From Frankiales bacterium (lineage in GTDB: Bacteria; Actinomycetota; Actinomycetes; S36-B12; CAIYMF01): a stretch of 64,000 nt of DNA. Location of the stretch: NCBI GenBank assembly GCA_016125335.1, contig WGLY01000001.1, positions 120,494 to 184,493 of the forward strand, given 5' to 3'. Below, piece after piece: positions 36,442 through 44,972 of this stretch; position 1 is the stretch's first letter; every line of letters starts with the position of its first letter. Position numbers and translations under genes: made by a program. The notes beneath the pieces are model-generated. The model did not search any database, was not told the DNA's origin, and saw nothing but the letters and a program-made list of their open reading frames with translations.

Positions 36442-39400
36442 CCCACCACCCGCGCTCACGCGACACCCTCACTCGGCGAGCGGCACGCCCGGAACCAGTC
36501 CTGGCCGCGCCACGTCGCACCGCGGGCGACCTTGTCCGAGGCCTCGGGGCAGCAACGCTCCTGCTCGCGCTGGTCGCCGGCATCCCCGCGTTGCTCCTCG
36601 TCGTGGGGCAGCTGCACGTGGTCGGGATGCCGAGCTGGTCGACGGTGTGGGGTGCGTTGACCCGACCCGACGACGGTCACCTGTTCCTGGCCGCGCTGAC
36701 CGTCCTCGCCTGGCTCGCCTGGGCGACCTTCACGTTCTCCGTCATCGTGGAAGCGATCGCGATCCTGCGCGGGCTGCCCAGCCCACGACTCCCTCTTCTC
36801 AGCGTCCCGCAGCACGCCGCCGCCGCCCTGGTCGCGACCGCCGCCGTCCTGCTCACCCTTCACCCCGCATCGACAGCGGCGCCGGCCGCTGCCACGACCG
36901 GGGTCAGCGTCGTCCTCGATGCGGCCAGCAGCCCAGCGATCAGCGCATCCGGTCCTCATCGGTCCGCAGCACCCTCGCGCGCGGAACCGCGTGCCGACGC
37001 CGCGCGGCCCAACAACGCCATACAGCCAGCTCGGGCCGCACAGGGAACACACCGAAGCGTGACGGTGCACCGCGGAGACACGCTGTGGGGCCTGGCAGAG
37101 AGGTACCTCGGCGACGGCTCACGCTTCCGCGAGATCGCCCGCCTGAACTACGGTCGACCCCAGCCCGACGGACGCACCCTGTCCGACACGCACTGGATCT
37201 ACCCCGGCTGGGTGCTCCTACTCCCCACCCACGCCGAACCAAGCACACCCGCAACACCGAACCACCACCCGGCACCCAAGGCAAGCAGGCCGCACACCGA
37301 CCGCACCTACCAGGTCAGGCACGGCGACAGCCTGTGGAGTATCGCGGAACACCACCTTGGTGACGGCCAGCGGTGGCGCGAGATCTACCAACTCAACCTC
37401 GGACGAGACCAGCATGTGGGTGGACGACTGACGGACCCCGACGTGATTCTCACCGGCTGGATCTTGAAGCTGCCGCCGACTACGTCGACTGGCACGGCCA
37501 CCGTCGATCACCACAACACCGATCGCCCGGCTCGGCCATCAACCTCAACCACTACGCCCGCGGCGCCCGCACCACACCAACACTTGCATTCTGGTCCCCG
37601 GCCCGAGCCGGCATCTGCGACAGCAACTGCGAGACCGCAACCCGCCGACCCGAGCCCGACCACGTCGGCATCGGCCGCGGTGCCGGCCGCGGATGCCGCC
37701 GACCTGGACAGCTCAAGCGTCGGACTCAACCAGATCGCCCTGGGTCTCACCGTGCTCACGGCGACCGGAATCGTGGCCGAGCTGACCCGCCGCCGCCGAC
37801 GCCAACAACAACGACGCCGACCAGGCAACCGCCTCCCGATGCCTGACGCGCAGGCGGGCATCGTCGAGCGGACCCTGCGCGCCCACCAAGACCCCATCAC
37901 CATCGAGACCCTCACCCAGGCGCTCGCCGCCCTGGCGGCAACGTGCCGGGCAAGCGGCCGAGATTTGCCCCGGGTGCAGGCCGTCACGCTGTCCCCGGAG
38001 GTCCTGGACCTCAGCACCGACGACCCGGGTGACCCCGTGCACCCCTTCATGCCCGCCGGCCCCGGCATCTGGAGGCTCAACCGCGATACCGCAATCGACT
38101 CGACCGCCGATGCCGAGCAGCTGAACCCCTACCCGGCACTGGTCACCATCGGGACGGCGGGCGACTCCGTGGTCCTGCTCAACCTCGAAGCGGCCGGAAC
38201 GTTGACGGTTGCCGGCGATCAGGCGAGTGCAAGCGACGTGCTTCGGGCGCTCGCTGTCGAGCTGGCGACCAGCGCGCTGGCCACGGCAACGACGCTCGTG
38301 CTGTCTCCGGAGTTCGCCGACCTCGCCGCCGTCAGCGACAGCGGGCGGGTCCAGGGCTGCGACCTCGACGACGCGACCGGACCCCGGGTCGACAAGACCA
38401 CCTCCGCGGTGTCCGAAATCCTGAAAGACGCCGGAGTCACCGACGTCAACGTCGCGCGATCGCGTGGGTTGGCGCCGGACACCTGGACGCCACACATCTT
38501 CATCACACCCGTCCGCACCGAGGCGCAGCCGTGGTCCGGTGTCGCCATCATCACCGCGACCCCCGGTGGCCAGGGATGGGACCTGCGCGTCTATGCAGAC
38601 GGAACCGGAATTCTGGACCCCCTCGGGCTCGTCATCCGGACCCAGCGGATCACGGCTGAGGACTTCGACTCCGTCGTCGGACTCCTCACGCTCGCCACCG
38701 ACCCAGAACCTGCCCGCACCGACGTCGTGGTGTCCGATGTGTTCCCGCAGCCGCAGTCTGTCGCGACGCCGTCCGCGCCCAGAACGCCGATCTATGCGTT
38801 GAACGCTCACCGCGCGGCCGTCTCGGCGGCCCTGTCCCCACCGCCGGCTGCAGAGCGGGAAGCTAACGCGGTGGGCTCGGCCGTGACAGAGGGGCCGCGT
38901 GTCTGCGTCCTCGGTCGCGTCGAGGTGCAGAACACCCAGCCCGGGCACGCGCATCAACGCAAGTCGCGAGCCGCGGAGCTCGTCGCCTACCTGACGCTGC
39001 ACCCCGGCGCGAGCGCCCCCGAGATCGACGAAGCCATGTGGCCGGGACGCCGTGTCACCGTCGAGACCCGCAACACCTTCGTCTCGCGGACACGCTCCTG
39101 GCTGGGAACAGCACCGAACGGTACTCACTATCTCCCCTTGGTCGCCGAGGCTGGCGACTACCGGGTCGGTGCAGGCGTGAGCTGCGACTGGCATGACTTC
39201 CTGCGCCTCGCGAACGAAGGCCTCGCAGCGGGACACGGCGGAGCGGAAGACTTGGAACGGGCGCTCCAACTCGTGCGAGGCCGACCCTTCCTCGGCATCG
39301 ATCCCACCACCTACATCTGGGCGGAGGCTGACGCCCAGGAGATGACCAGTTCCATCGTGGACATCGCCCACGAGCTCTGCGTCATCCGACTCGACCGACA

Positions 39401-39623
39401 CGACACCCGAGCCGCTTTGAGAGCCGCGGCGCGTGGCCTACTGGCCGACCCAGCCTCAGAACTCCTCTACGGACACGCCATCAGAGCTGCCGCCCTTGAG
39501 GGTCAGACCGACATGATCGATCGCCTGGTCGGTCGCCTGCGGGCGCAGACCGAAGCCATCGACCCCGACGCCGGCCTCAGCGACGAGATCATCGAACTCC
39601 TCAGCACCCTCAGCGGTGCTTAA
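36438..39623 (+). CDS. Membrane protein with two LysM domains and a C-terminal BTAD-like region
   Basis: A 1,061-residue protein ending the tad operon. Order: three hydrophobic segments (about 36-58, 82-110, 126-145), LysM 1 (206-263; SVTVHRGDTLWGLAERYLGD), LysM 2 (289-346; YQVRHGDSLWSIAEHHLGDG), a Thr/Pro-rich stretch, another membrane segment (428-449) with RRRRRQQQRR after it, a long alpha/beta region, and about 815-1061 a winged-helix plus BTAD-like part (RAAELVAYLTLHPGASAPEI, AALRAAARGLLADPASELLY) as in SARP regulators. It could sense the cell wall outside and signal or scaffold inside. LysM plus BTAD in one membrane protein recurs in actinobacterial Tad loci but is not understood. Confidence 0.75.
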   Translation: MTHHPRSRDTLTRRAARPEPVLAAPRRTAGDLVRGLGAATLLLALVAGIPALLLVVGQLHVVGMPSWSTVWGALTRPDDGHLFLAALTVLAWLAWATFTFSVIVEAIAILRGLPSPRLPLLSVPQHAAAALVATAAVLLTLHPASTAAPAAATTGVSVVLDAASSPAISASGPHRSAAPSRAEPRADAARPNNAIQPARAAQGTHRSVTVHRGDTLWGLAERYLGDGSRFREIARLNYGRPQPDGRTLSDTHWIYPGWVLLLPTHAEPSTPATPNHHPAPKASRPHTDRTYQVRHGDSLWSIAEHHLGDGQRWREIYQLNLGRDQHVGGRLTDPDVILTGWILKLPPTTSTGTATVDHHNTDRPARPSTSTTTPAAPAPHQHLHSGPRPEPASATATARPQPADPSPTTSASAAVPAADAADLDSSSVGLNQIALGLTVLTATGIVAELTRRRRRQQQRRRPGNRLPMPDAQAGIVERTLRAHQDPITIETLTQALAALAATCRASGRDLPRVQAVTLSPEVLDLSTDDPGDPVHPFMPAGPGIWRLNRDTAIDSTADAEQLNPYPALVTIGTAGDSVVLLNLEAAGTLTVAGDQASASDVLRALAVELATSALATATTLVLSPEFADLAAVSDSGRVQGCDLDDATGPRVDKTTSAVSEILKDAGVTDVNVARSRGLAPDTWTPHIFITPVRTEAQPWSGVAIITATPGGQGWDLRVYADGTGILDPLGLVIRTQRITAEDFDSVVGLLTLATDPEPARTDVVVSDVFPQPQSVATPSAPRTPIYALNAHRAAVSAALSPPPAAEREANAVGSAVTEGPRVCVLGRVEVQNTQPGHAHQRKSRAAELVAYLTLHPGASAPEIDEAMWPGRRVTVETRNTFVSRTRSWLGTAPNGTHYLPLVAEAGDYRVGAGVSCDWHDFLRLANEGLAAGHGGAEDLERALQLVRGRPFLGIDPTTYIWAEADAQEMTSSIVDIAHELCVIRLDRHDTRAALRAAARGLLADPASELLYGHAIRAAALEGQTDMIDRLVGRLRAQTEAIDPDAGLSDEIIELLSTLSGA

Positions 39624-39745
39624 CCTCCCGTCGAGTCGCAACGCGCGAGGCGTCGATGAGAACGCTTGAGAGGGTGGGGAACGGTCGTCTTGAGTTGTCA
39701 TGCGATGGGTTCCGTCGCGATCAACTACGTTGGGACCAACGAATG

Positions 39746-39763
39746 GGGCGGGCGAACCCGCCC
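39746..39763 (+). terminator. Hairpin after the tad operon
   Basis: GGGCGGG-CGAA-CCCGCCC forms a 7-base-pair stem with a stable CGAA tetraloop, 122 bases after the end of the tad operon and 61 bases before the Lsr2-like gene. No T-run; it may be a terminator or part of the next leader. Otherwise 39624-39824 is non-coding. Confidence 0.4.
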
Positions 39764-39824
39764 TGGTTCGGTGTCGTCTATCGCAGCGTCGACGTGAACC
39801 AACTCAACCGACGAAGGAATCTCA

Positions 39825-40037
39825 GTGGCACTTGACCCGTCAGACGTGCGCCGATGGGCGAAGGCGACGAAGATCCCTACCTCCGACCGCGGGCGGCTCC
39901 CGAGAAGCACGACAGCCCTCTACCTCAAGGCGCATCCGTCACTCGCCCGCGAGCTCGCGGCCAATCACGGAATCGAGGTGTCCTCGCGCGGACCCGTGAG
40001 CGCCTGGGCATGCGAACAAGTCGCTGACCTGCTCTGA
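39825..40037 (+). CDS. Lsr2 DNA-binding domain-only protein
   Basis: A 70-residue protein. DVRRWAKATKIPTSDRGRLP followed by STTALYLKAHPSL matches the C-terminal DNA-binding domain of Lsr2, where the RGR loop grips the minor groove of AT-rich DNA. The N-terminal dimerisation domain of Lsr2 is missing, so it could compete with host Lsr2 rather than silence. GTG 39825 has AAGGAA 6 bases upstream. Confidence 0.7.
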   Translation: MALDPSDVRRWAKATKIPTSDRGRLPRSTTALYLKAHPSLARELAANHGIEVSSRGPVSAWACEQVADLL

Positions 40038-40049
40038 GTTGCCCGGGGG

Positions 40050-40570
40050 TCACTCCCCGAGTTCAGCGATGAAGACAAACTCGAGCCCCGGTCGAGCTGG
40101 AGCGTCTCGCACTTCCACCAACGAAAGACCTGCTGAGTCGAGCGACACTTCGGTGTCGTCGCGGGAGCGGAACCTGAGCGTCGACTCGGAGGTGAGAATC
40201 TGCCCTGCGACGTTGAAGGTCGTCGCAAAGGTGACGAGTTGACCGGCAATGCTTCGCACTTCATTCCAGCTCTTAACCACACCAACCTGGGGTACGAGGG
40301 CGCGGGTCAGTGAGTCCCGCTTGGACTAGGACTCCCATGCCAGTCGCGATGGATCCGTGGCTTCGAAGGCGATCCGGCCAGCGCTGCGAAGGCTTTGTCG
40401 AGCCACCCGCAGGACTGCGCTCCATTCGTCATCCCCCAGAAAGACCTGGCGACATTGCCGGTCATCGCGACCAAATCCACCTGCAGGGGCGGCATGTCCG
40501 TCGCGGTCGACTGGATCCAACGTGAGCCGACGGGTGAACGACGCGCGACCACTGCCGTCACGAGGAAGTT
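40050..40570 (-). pseudogene. Broken SAM-dependent methyltransferase gene
   Basis: Minus-strand remains of a class I methyltransferase. One frame carries RWIQSTATDMPPLQVDLVAM and TGNVAR down to about 40447. The reading then shifts to QVFLGDDEWSAVLRVARQSL and RIAFEATDPSRLAWES, ends at an in-frame TAG (40326-40328), and continues in the same frame as VPQVGVVKSWNEV, STLRFRSRDDTEVSL and VRDAPARPGLEFVF to a stop at 40050. These match, in order, the middle and C-terminus of a common actinobacterial methyltransferase. The N-terminal part is missing and the remnant stops where the element promoter at 40579 begins. Confidence 0.75.
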
Positions 40571-40578
40571 CAGCGCCC

Positions 40579-40618
40579 ACCCCGGTTTGACCCCCCTTCC
40601 GTGCACTCCTCCTAGTAG
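40579..40618 (+). promoter_or_regulatory. Element promoter module, copy 1 (secretion operon)
   Basis: ACCCCGGTTTGACCCCCC, then GTGCACTCCTCC and TAGTAG. TTGACC (40587-40592) and TAGTAG (40613-40618) are separated by exactly 20 bases, with GCACTCCTCC directly before TAGTAG. The same architecture recurs at 56462-56504 (minus) and 56560-56599. It lies 50 bases before the first gene of the secretion operon. Confidence 0.7.
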
Positions 40619-40668
40619 AGGGCTCGTTCATTCGCGAGCCAGGTGACTCTGCGTTGGGAGACGTGGTG

Positions 40669-40980
40669 ATGATCGCGATGCGGGTGCGGACAGCTCTGCT
40701 GGCGGCGGACCCGGGAGTGACCCCGAACAACGGTGGCCTGCCCGGGCTCAGTGTGCTCAAGCAGATAGTGGGGGCCCTGCTCACTTGGGGACTGGTCGCG
40801 TGCGTGGCGGCGCTCGTGATCTCGGTGATGATTTGGGCGTTGGGTCATCACGGCGGTAACTACTCCCAGGCCACCACTGGGAAGACCGGTGTGCTGGTCG
40901 CCTCGGGCGGCGCGTTGTTGATCGGCGGGGCGAACGCGATCGTGGCGTTCTTCTCCGGCCTCGGCGCGGGGATCCACTGA
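40669..40980 (+). CDS. Small membrane protein of the type IV secretion operon (VirB2/TrbC-like)
   Basis: A 103-residue protein with a short N-terminal segment and two hydrophobic helices: VGALLTWGLVACVAALVISVM and VLVASGGALLIGGANAIVAF. Size and topology match the small protein that opens actinobacterial secretion operons and may be the pilin-like subunit. ATG 40669 is 8 bases after GGGAG; upstream TTG/GTG starts are possible. It ends 1 base before the VirB6-like gene. Confidence 0.65.
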   Translation: MIAMRVRTALLAADPGVTPNNGGLPGLSVLKQIVGALLTWGLVACVAALVISVMIWALGHHGGNYSQATTGKTGVLVASGGALLIGGANAIVAFFSGLGAGIH

Positions 40981-40981
40981 C

Positions 40982-42199
40982 ATGGCGCAGCCATGGGTCG
41001 ATGTATGTGCGGGGCCTCTCGACCCGCTGTGCCAGGCCGCTGGGGGAGTGGCGGGTTCGGTGGGTGGTGCGGCCTCCGATGCGATCCTGGGCGGTCTCGG
41101 TTCTGCGTTCGTCACGGCTGCCGACCAGGTCTCGGCGACCGCGCTGGCGGCGCTTGATGCAACGACAGGGATCGATCTGACGGCGGACTGGTTCACCCGC
41201 AACTTCGGTGTCATCGCCGCGATCACCTTGCCGGCGGTGGTGGGTTTGTTCGTGCTTCAGGTGATCGCCGCGGTCGTGAGGCGCGAGCCCGGCGGCCTGG
41301 TGCGGGCGGTAGTCGGGGTGGGCCAGGCGTTGCTCGGCGCTGCCCTCGCGATCGCGGTCACGCAGACCGCTCTGCTCGCTGCCGATCAGATCTGCACGTT
41401 CATCGCCGCATCGGCGAACACGACTGTGACCGGGGCTGCGGCTCGTTTCCTCCAGCTCACGTGGCTCGCGGGCCCTCAGGCGGGGCCGGTCCTTCAGATC
41501 CTGCTCGGTCTGGCGATGATCGCCGGGTTCCTCCTGATGTGGGGGGTGCTGCTGTTCCGCAAGGCGGCGCTGATGCTCGTCGCGGTGTTCGCACCCATCG
41601 CGTTCGCGGGTCAGGTGTGGGACCACACCCGGGTGTGGACCCGGCGATGGATCGAGGTCGTCGTCGCGCTGGTGTTCTGCAAGGTCGTCATCGTCGTCGT
41701 GTTCGTCGTGGGTGCTAGCGCGTTCGCCGGAATCGGTCCGACCGTCTCGGGGGACGGGTCGGCACCGGCGTCGAGCACCGCCTCGGGTTCGCTGTCGGAC
41801 CTGCTCGTCGGTCTGCTGTTGCTGAGCATCGCGGTATTCGCGCCCTGGCTGACCTGGCGCTTCGTGCACTGGTCCGGGATGGAAGCGGCCGCGGTCATGC
41901 ACGGCGCTGTCTCGGCCGGTCCTGTGCCGAGTGCCATGCGGGCGACGGGGTCCCAGGCCAGGTTCATGGCGCAGTCCGCGGCCACCACGATGCTGCTCGG
42001 CGGCGCGGGTGGGGCGGCCGCCGCCGCTGGTGGGGCGGGCGCCTCAAACGGTGCCGCGGCCGGGGCGAGCGGCTCAGCCAACCCGGTTCCGGCTGCGACG
42101 TCTGCACCCACCGTCGCGCCGTCCACGGCGAGCGGCACGAAGCGGTCCGGTGTCGTGGTCGGGTCTGCTCGACGTTCCGGGGACGGTGATCGGTCATGA
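40982..42199 (+). CDS. VirB6/TrbL-like conjugation membrane protein
   Basis: A 405-residue protein with about six membrane segments between residues 80 and 310 (FGVIAAITLPAVVGLFVLQV, AMIAGFLLMWGVLLFRKAAL, FAPWLTWRFVHWSG) and an Ala/Gly-rich cytosolic tail. The FRKAALMLVAVFAPIAFAG stretch is typical of VirB6/TrbL proteins, which form the inner-membrane channel. It overlaps the next gene (ATGA). Confidence 0.75.
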   Translation: MAQPWVDVCAGPLDPLCQAAGGVAGSVGGAASDAILGGLGSAFVTAADQVSATALAALDATTGIDLTADWFTRNFGVIAAITLPAVVGLFVLQVIAAVVRREPGGLVRAVVGVGQALLGAALAIAVTQTALLAADQICTFIAASANTTVTGAAARFLQLTWLAGPQAGPVLQILLGLAMIAGFLLMWGVLLFRKAALMLVAVFAPIAFAGQVWDHTRVWTRRWIEVVVALVFCKVVIVVVFVVGASAFAGIGPTVSGDGSAPASSTASGSLSDLLVGLLLLSIAVFAPWLTWRFVHWSGMEAAAVMHGAVSAGPVPSAMRATGSQARFMAQSAATTMLLGGAGGAAAAAGGAGASNGAAAGASGSANPVPAATSAPTVAPSTASGTKRSGVVVGSARRSGDGDRS

Positions 42200-43617
42200 C
42201 CGCGACGCCGGCGACGTCGGTCAGGTTCGGTCGCCTCGAGCGCCGCGGAGTGCTGCTCGGCCTCGACGCTGGTCAGCTCACCGTGCTCGGCGTCGCCCTG
42301 GTCGTGCTGGTCGTTGCTGAGTACGGCGCCGGCGCCGTCGGGGTCGCCGTCACAGCACCGGTGTGGGGGACGCTCGCCGCAGTCGCACTCGTGAGCGTTG
42401 CGGGCAGGCCCGTCACGAGGTGGCTGCCGATCGTGGGCCAGTGGGTGCTGCGTCGGGTGTTCCGGGCGACCCGCTACGTGGCACGCCCGCTGCGAGACAG
42501 CGGGCCAGAGTCGTTGTCGTTGCCCGGGTTCTCGGGGCGCCTGACCATCACCGCCTCACCGACGACTGGTGCGGCGCTGGTGTTCCATCGTCGGTCAGGG
42601 ACCGTGACGGGGATCCTCGAGCTCACCGGGCGCGGGTTCCTGCTGGAGGACCCCGGGTCCCAGGATCTGCGGGTCAGCGGGTGGGGTCGGGTTCTGGCCT
42701 CGCTGTGCCAGCAACCGGAGATCGTCCGGGTCCAGCTGCTGCACCGGAGCAGCGCGGACGGTGCTGCGGGTGTTCGCCGATGGTGGTTTGAGCACGCGCT
42801 GGCGGACGCGCCGTGGGCGACTCGGGTGGTCGCCGACCTTCTCGCAGAGTCGACAACGCTGACCGACCGGCGCGACTGCTTCCTCGCGGTGGCGGTCCGG
42901 GTCCCGCGCGGTTCCCGACGGGTGAACGCCGCCGTAATCGACGCGGTGGAGCAGCACCTGGCAGCGATCACCGACGCGCTCGTTGCCGCTGAAGTCGACG
43001 TTCGCAGTGTCGTGTCACCGGCGCGCCTTCGTGGGGTGCTGCGCGCCGCGTATGACCCCATGGCGGCGCTGGACGGCCCACATTTGGAAACGGGAGACGG
43101 GCTGGTCGGGCCGATGGGGGTGGCGGAGTTCTGGGAGTTCGTGCGCACCGACTCCGCGCATCACGCCGTCTACTGGGTGGCGGAGTGGCCGCGTAGCGAC
43201 TTCCACCCGGGTTTCCTTCAGCCGCTGCTCCTGGCCCCGGGGGCGCGTCGAGCGTTCACCTTGATCGCGGAGCCGTTGTCGGCGTCGGCGGCGTTGCGGG
43301 AGATCCGACGCGCGAAGGTCGAGCACACCGCCGACGCCGCCCAGCGTGCCCGGATCGGGCGGCTCGAGGACGCGTCGACCCGTGCCGAGGCGGACGATCT
43401 CCTGCGCCGAGAGCAGGACCTCGTAGGCGGGCATGGTGACCTGCGCTTCGCCGGCCTGATCACCGTCTCCGCGGGCAGCCGCGTCGAGCTCGAAGCCGCC
43501 TGCCGCGCCACGGAAGCCGCTGCAGCGCAAGCGATGTGCGAGCTGCGACTGCTGGTCGGCCAGCAGGGGCAAGCTCATGCGGCCGCGGCCCTTCCGCTGG
43601 CGAGGGGTCTGCTGTGA
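42196..43617 (+). CDS. SCO6880-family type IV secretion protein
   Basis: A 473-residue protein. Two N-terminal membrane segments (LTVLGVALVVLVVAEYGAG, APVWGTLAAVALVSVAG) form a PrgI/VirB3-like part; the rest (GFSGRLTITASPTTGAAL, DCFLAVAVRVPRG, EPLSASAALREIRRAKVEH) resembles the N-terminal domain of VirB4. In actinobacteria this protein and the separate VirB4 ATPase work as a pair. GTGA overlap with the ATPase gene supports this. Confidence 0.8.
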   Translation: MTATPATSVRFGRLERRGVLLGLDAGQLTVLGVALVVLVVAEYGAGAVGVAVTAPVWGTLAAVALVSVAGRPVTRWLPIVGQWVLRRVFRATRYVARPLRDSGPESLSLPGFSGRLTITASPTTGAALVFHRRSGTVTGILELTGRGFLLEDPGSQDLRVSGWGRVLASLCQQPEIVRVQLLHRSSADGAAGVRRWWFEHALADAPWATRVVADLLAESTTLTDRRDCFLAVAVRVPRGSRRVNAAVIDAVEQHLAAITDALVAAEVDVRSVVSPARLRGVLRAAYDPMAALDGPHLETGDGLVGPMGVAEFWEFVRTDSAHHAVYWVAEWPRSDFHPGFLQPLLLAPGARRAFTLIAEPLSASAALREIRRAKVEHTADAAQRARIGRLEDASTRAEADDLLRREQDLVGGHGDLRFAGLITVSAGSRVELEAACRATEAAAAQAMCELRLLVGQQGQAHAAAALPLARGLL

Positions 43618-44972
43618 GCGCCCGCGCGCCCCGGGGCGCCACCGGCAGTTCGGCCTTCGCTACCGATGCCCGGCACTGGCGCACCGGGAGCCCGATGCGG
43701 GTGGCAGCGCACCGGGCGAGCTCGGCGACCCTGGCCGGCGCCTACCCGTTCCTCGCCCCTGCACCGGCCGAAGTCGGTGTCTACCTCGGCGTGGATGTCC
43801 TCACGGGGGGCCCGTTCTGCTTCGACCCTTGGGCGCTCTACGCCGCCGGGGCGCTGACCAACCCGAACGTGCTGCTCGCTGGGGTGATCGGTCAGGGCAA
43901 GTCCGCGCTGGCGAAGTCCCTCGCGGTGCGCTCGATCGCGGCTGGCCGCCGCGTGTATGTCCCTGGTGACCCGAAGGGGGAGTGGGCGCCGGTCGCCCAC
44001 GCCGTGGGCGGCACGGTCGTGTCTCTGGGCCAGGGCTTGTCTACCCGGCTGAACCCGCTCGACCCCGGGTCGCCGCCTCGCGGCGGCGATCCGGTCGCGT
44101 GGCGTGCGGTGGTGCGGGGGCGACGGTTGCGGCTGCTCGCGACGGTCGCGGAGACGACCCTGGGTCGTGAGCTGGTTCCGGTCGAGTACGGCGCCCTGGA
44201 CGCCGCGCTCACCGAGGCCGAGCGCCACACCACCCCCACGGTCCGCGACGTCGTGGAGGCGCTCATCGACCCCGACCCGGCGCTGGCCACCCGTGACAAC
44301 ACGAGCACCGGGCAGCGGGCTGCCGAAGGTCGTGACCTGGCCTTCGCGCTGCGTCGCCTGATCCGCGGCGACCTGGCCGGCATCTTCGACGGGCGATCGA
44401 CCCACACCCTGGATGCGGGCGCACCGATGGTGGTGCTCGACCTGTCCGCGCTCGGGTCCGACGACCACGCCCTCGCCGTCGCGATGACGTGTGCGTCGTC
44501 GTGGCTCGAGGCCGCCCTCACCTCCGCCACCGTCGGGCACCGGTGGGTGATCTACGACGAGGCCTGGCGACTTCTGCGGTCGCTGCCGTTGATCCGCCGG
44601 ATGCAGGCCCAGTGGAAGCTGTCCCGCGCCTACGGCGTCGCGAACCTCCTCGTCCTGCACCGCCTGTCCGACCTCGACGCCGTCGGCTCCCAGGGCAGTG
44701 AGGCGCGGGCCATCGCCGACGGCCTGCTGGCGGACTGCTCCACCCGCGTGGTCTACCGGCAGGAGAGCGACCAGCTCGGTGCCACCGCGACCTCCCTCGG
44801 GCTTACGGGCACCGAGCGCGACCTGCTCCCCGCGCTGCCGCGCGGCACCGGGCTGTGGAAGGTCTCCGGGCGATCGTACGTCGTGCGGCATCGCCTGCAC
44901 GTCGACGAGCTCGCGGTGTTCGACACCGACGCCGCCATGCGCGCAGCGACTGAGTCGGGGGAGGGGCGGTGA
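43614..44972 (+). CDS. VirB4-like conjugation ATPase
   Basis: A 452-residue ATPase: Walker A GVIGQGKSA (90-98), Walker B HRWVIYDEAWRLL, and HRLSDLDAVGSQG downstream, all typical of the VirB4/TraC motor domain. The N-terminal VirB4 domain resides in the preceding SCO6880-type protein. It starts at GTG 43614, overlapping that gene. Confidence 0.88.
   Translation: MSARAPRGATGSSAFATDARHWRTGSPMRVAAHRASSATLAGAYPFLAPAPAEVGVYLGVDVLTGGPFCFDPWALYAAGALTNPNVLLAGVIGQGKSALAKSLAVRSIAAGRRVYVPGDPKGEWAPVAHAVGGTVVSLGQGLSTRLNPLDPGSPPRGGDPVAWRAVVRGRRLRLLATVAETTLGRELVPVEYGALDAALTEAERHTTPTVRDVVEALIDPDPALATRDNTSTGQRAAEGRDLAFALRRLIRGDLAGIFDGRSTHTLDAGAPMVVLDLSALGSDDHALAVAMTCASSWLEAALTSATVGHRWVIYDEAWRLLRSLPLIRRMQAQWKLSRAYGVANLLVLHRLSDLDAVGSQGSEARAIADGLLADCSTRVVYRQESDQLGATATSLGLTGTERDLLPALPRGTGLWKVSGRSYVVRHRLHVDELAVFDTDAAMRAATESGEGR

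Noticed and set aside
37713..39401. 562-codon minus-strand frame
   Set aside because: Shadow of the LysM protein gene; composition is Gly/Arg/Asp-rich as expected from the antisense of GC-rich codons.
40307..40784. Two overlapping minus-strand frames as separate genes
   Set aside because: Their family-like parts join into one methyltransferase after correcting a frameshift, so they are treated as one pseudogene.
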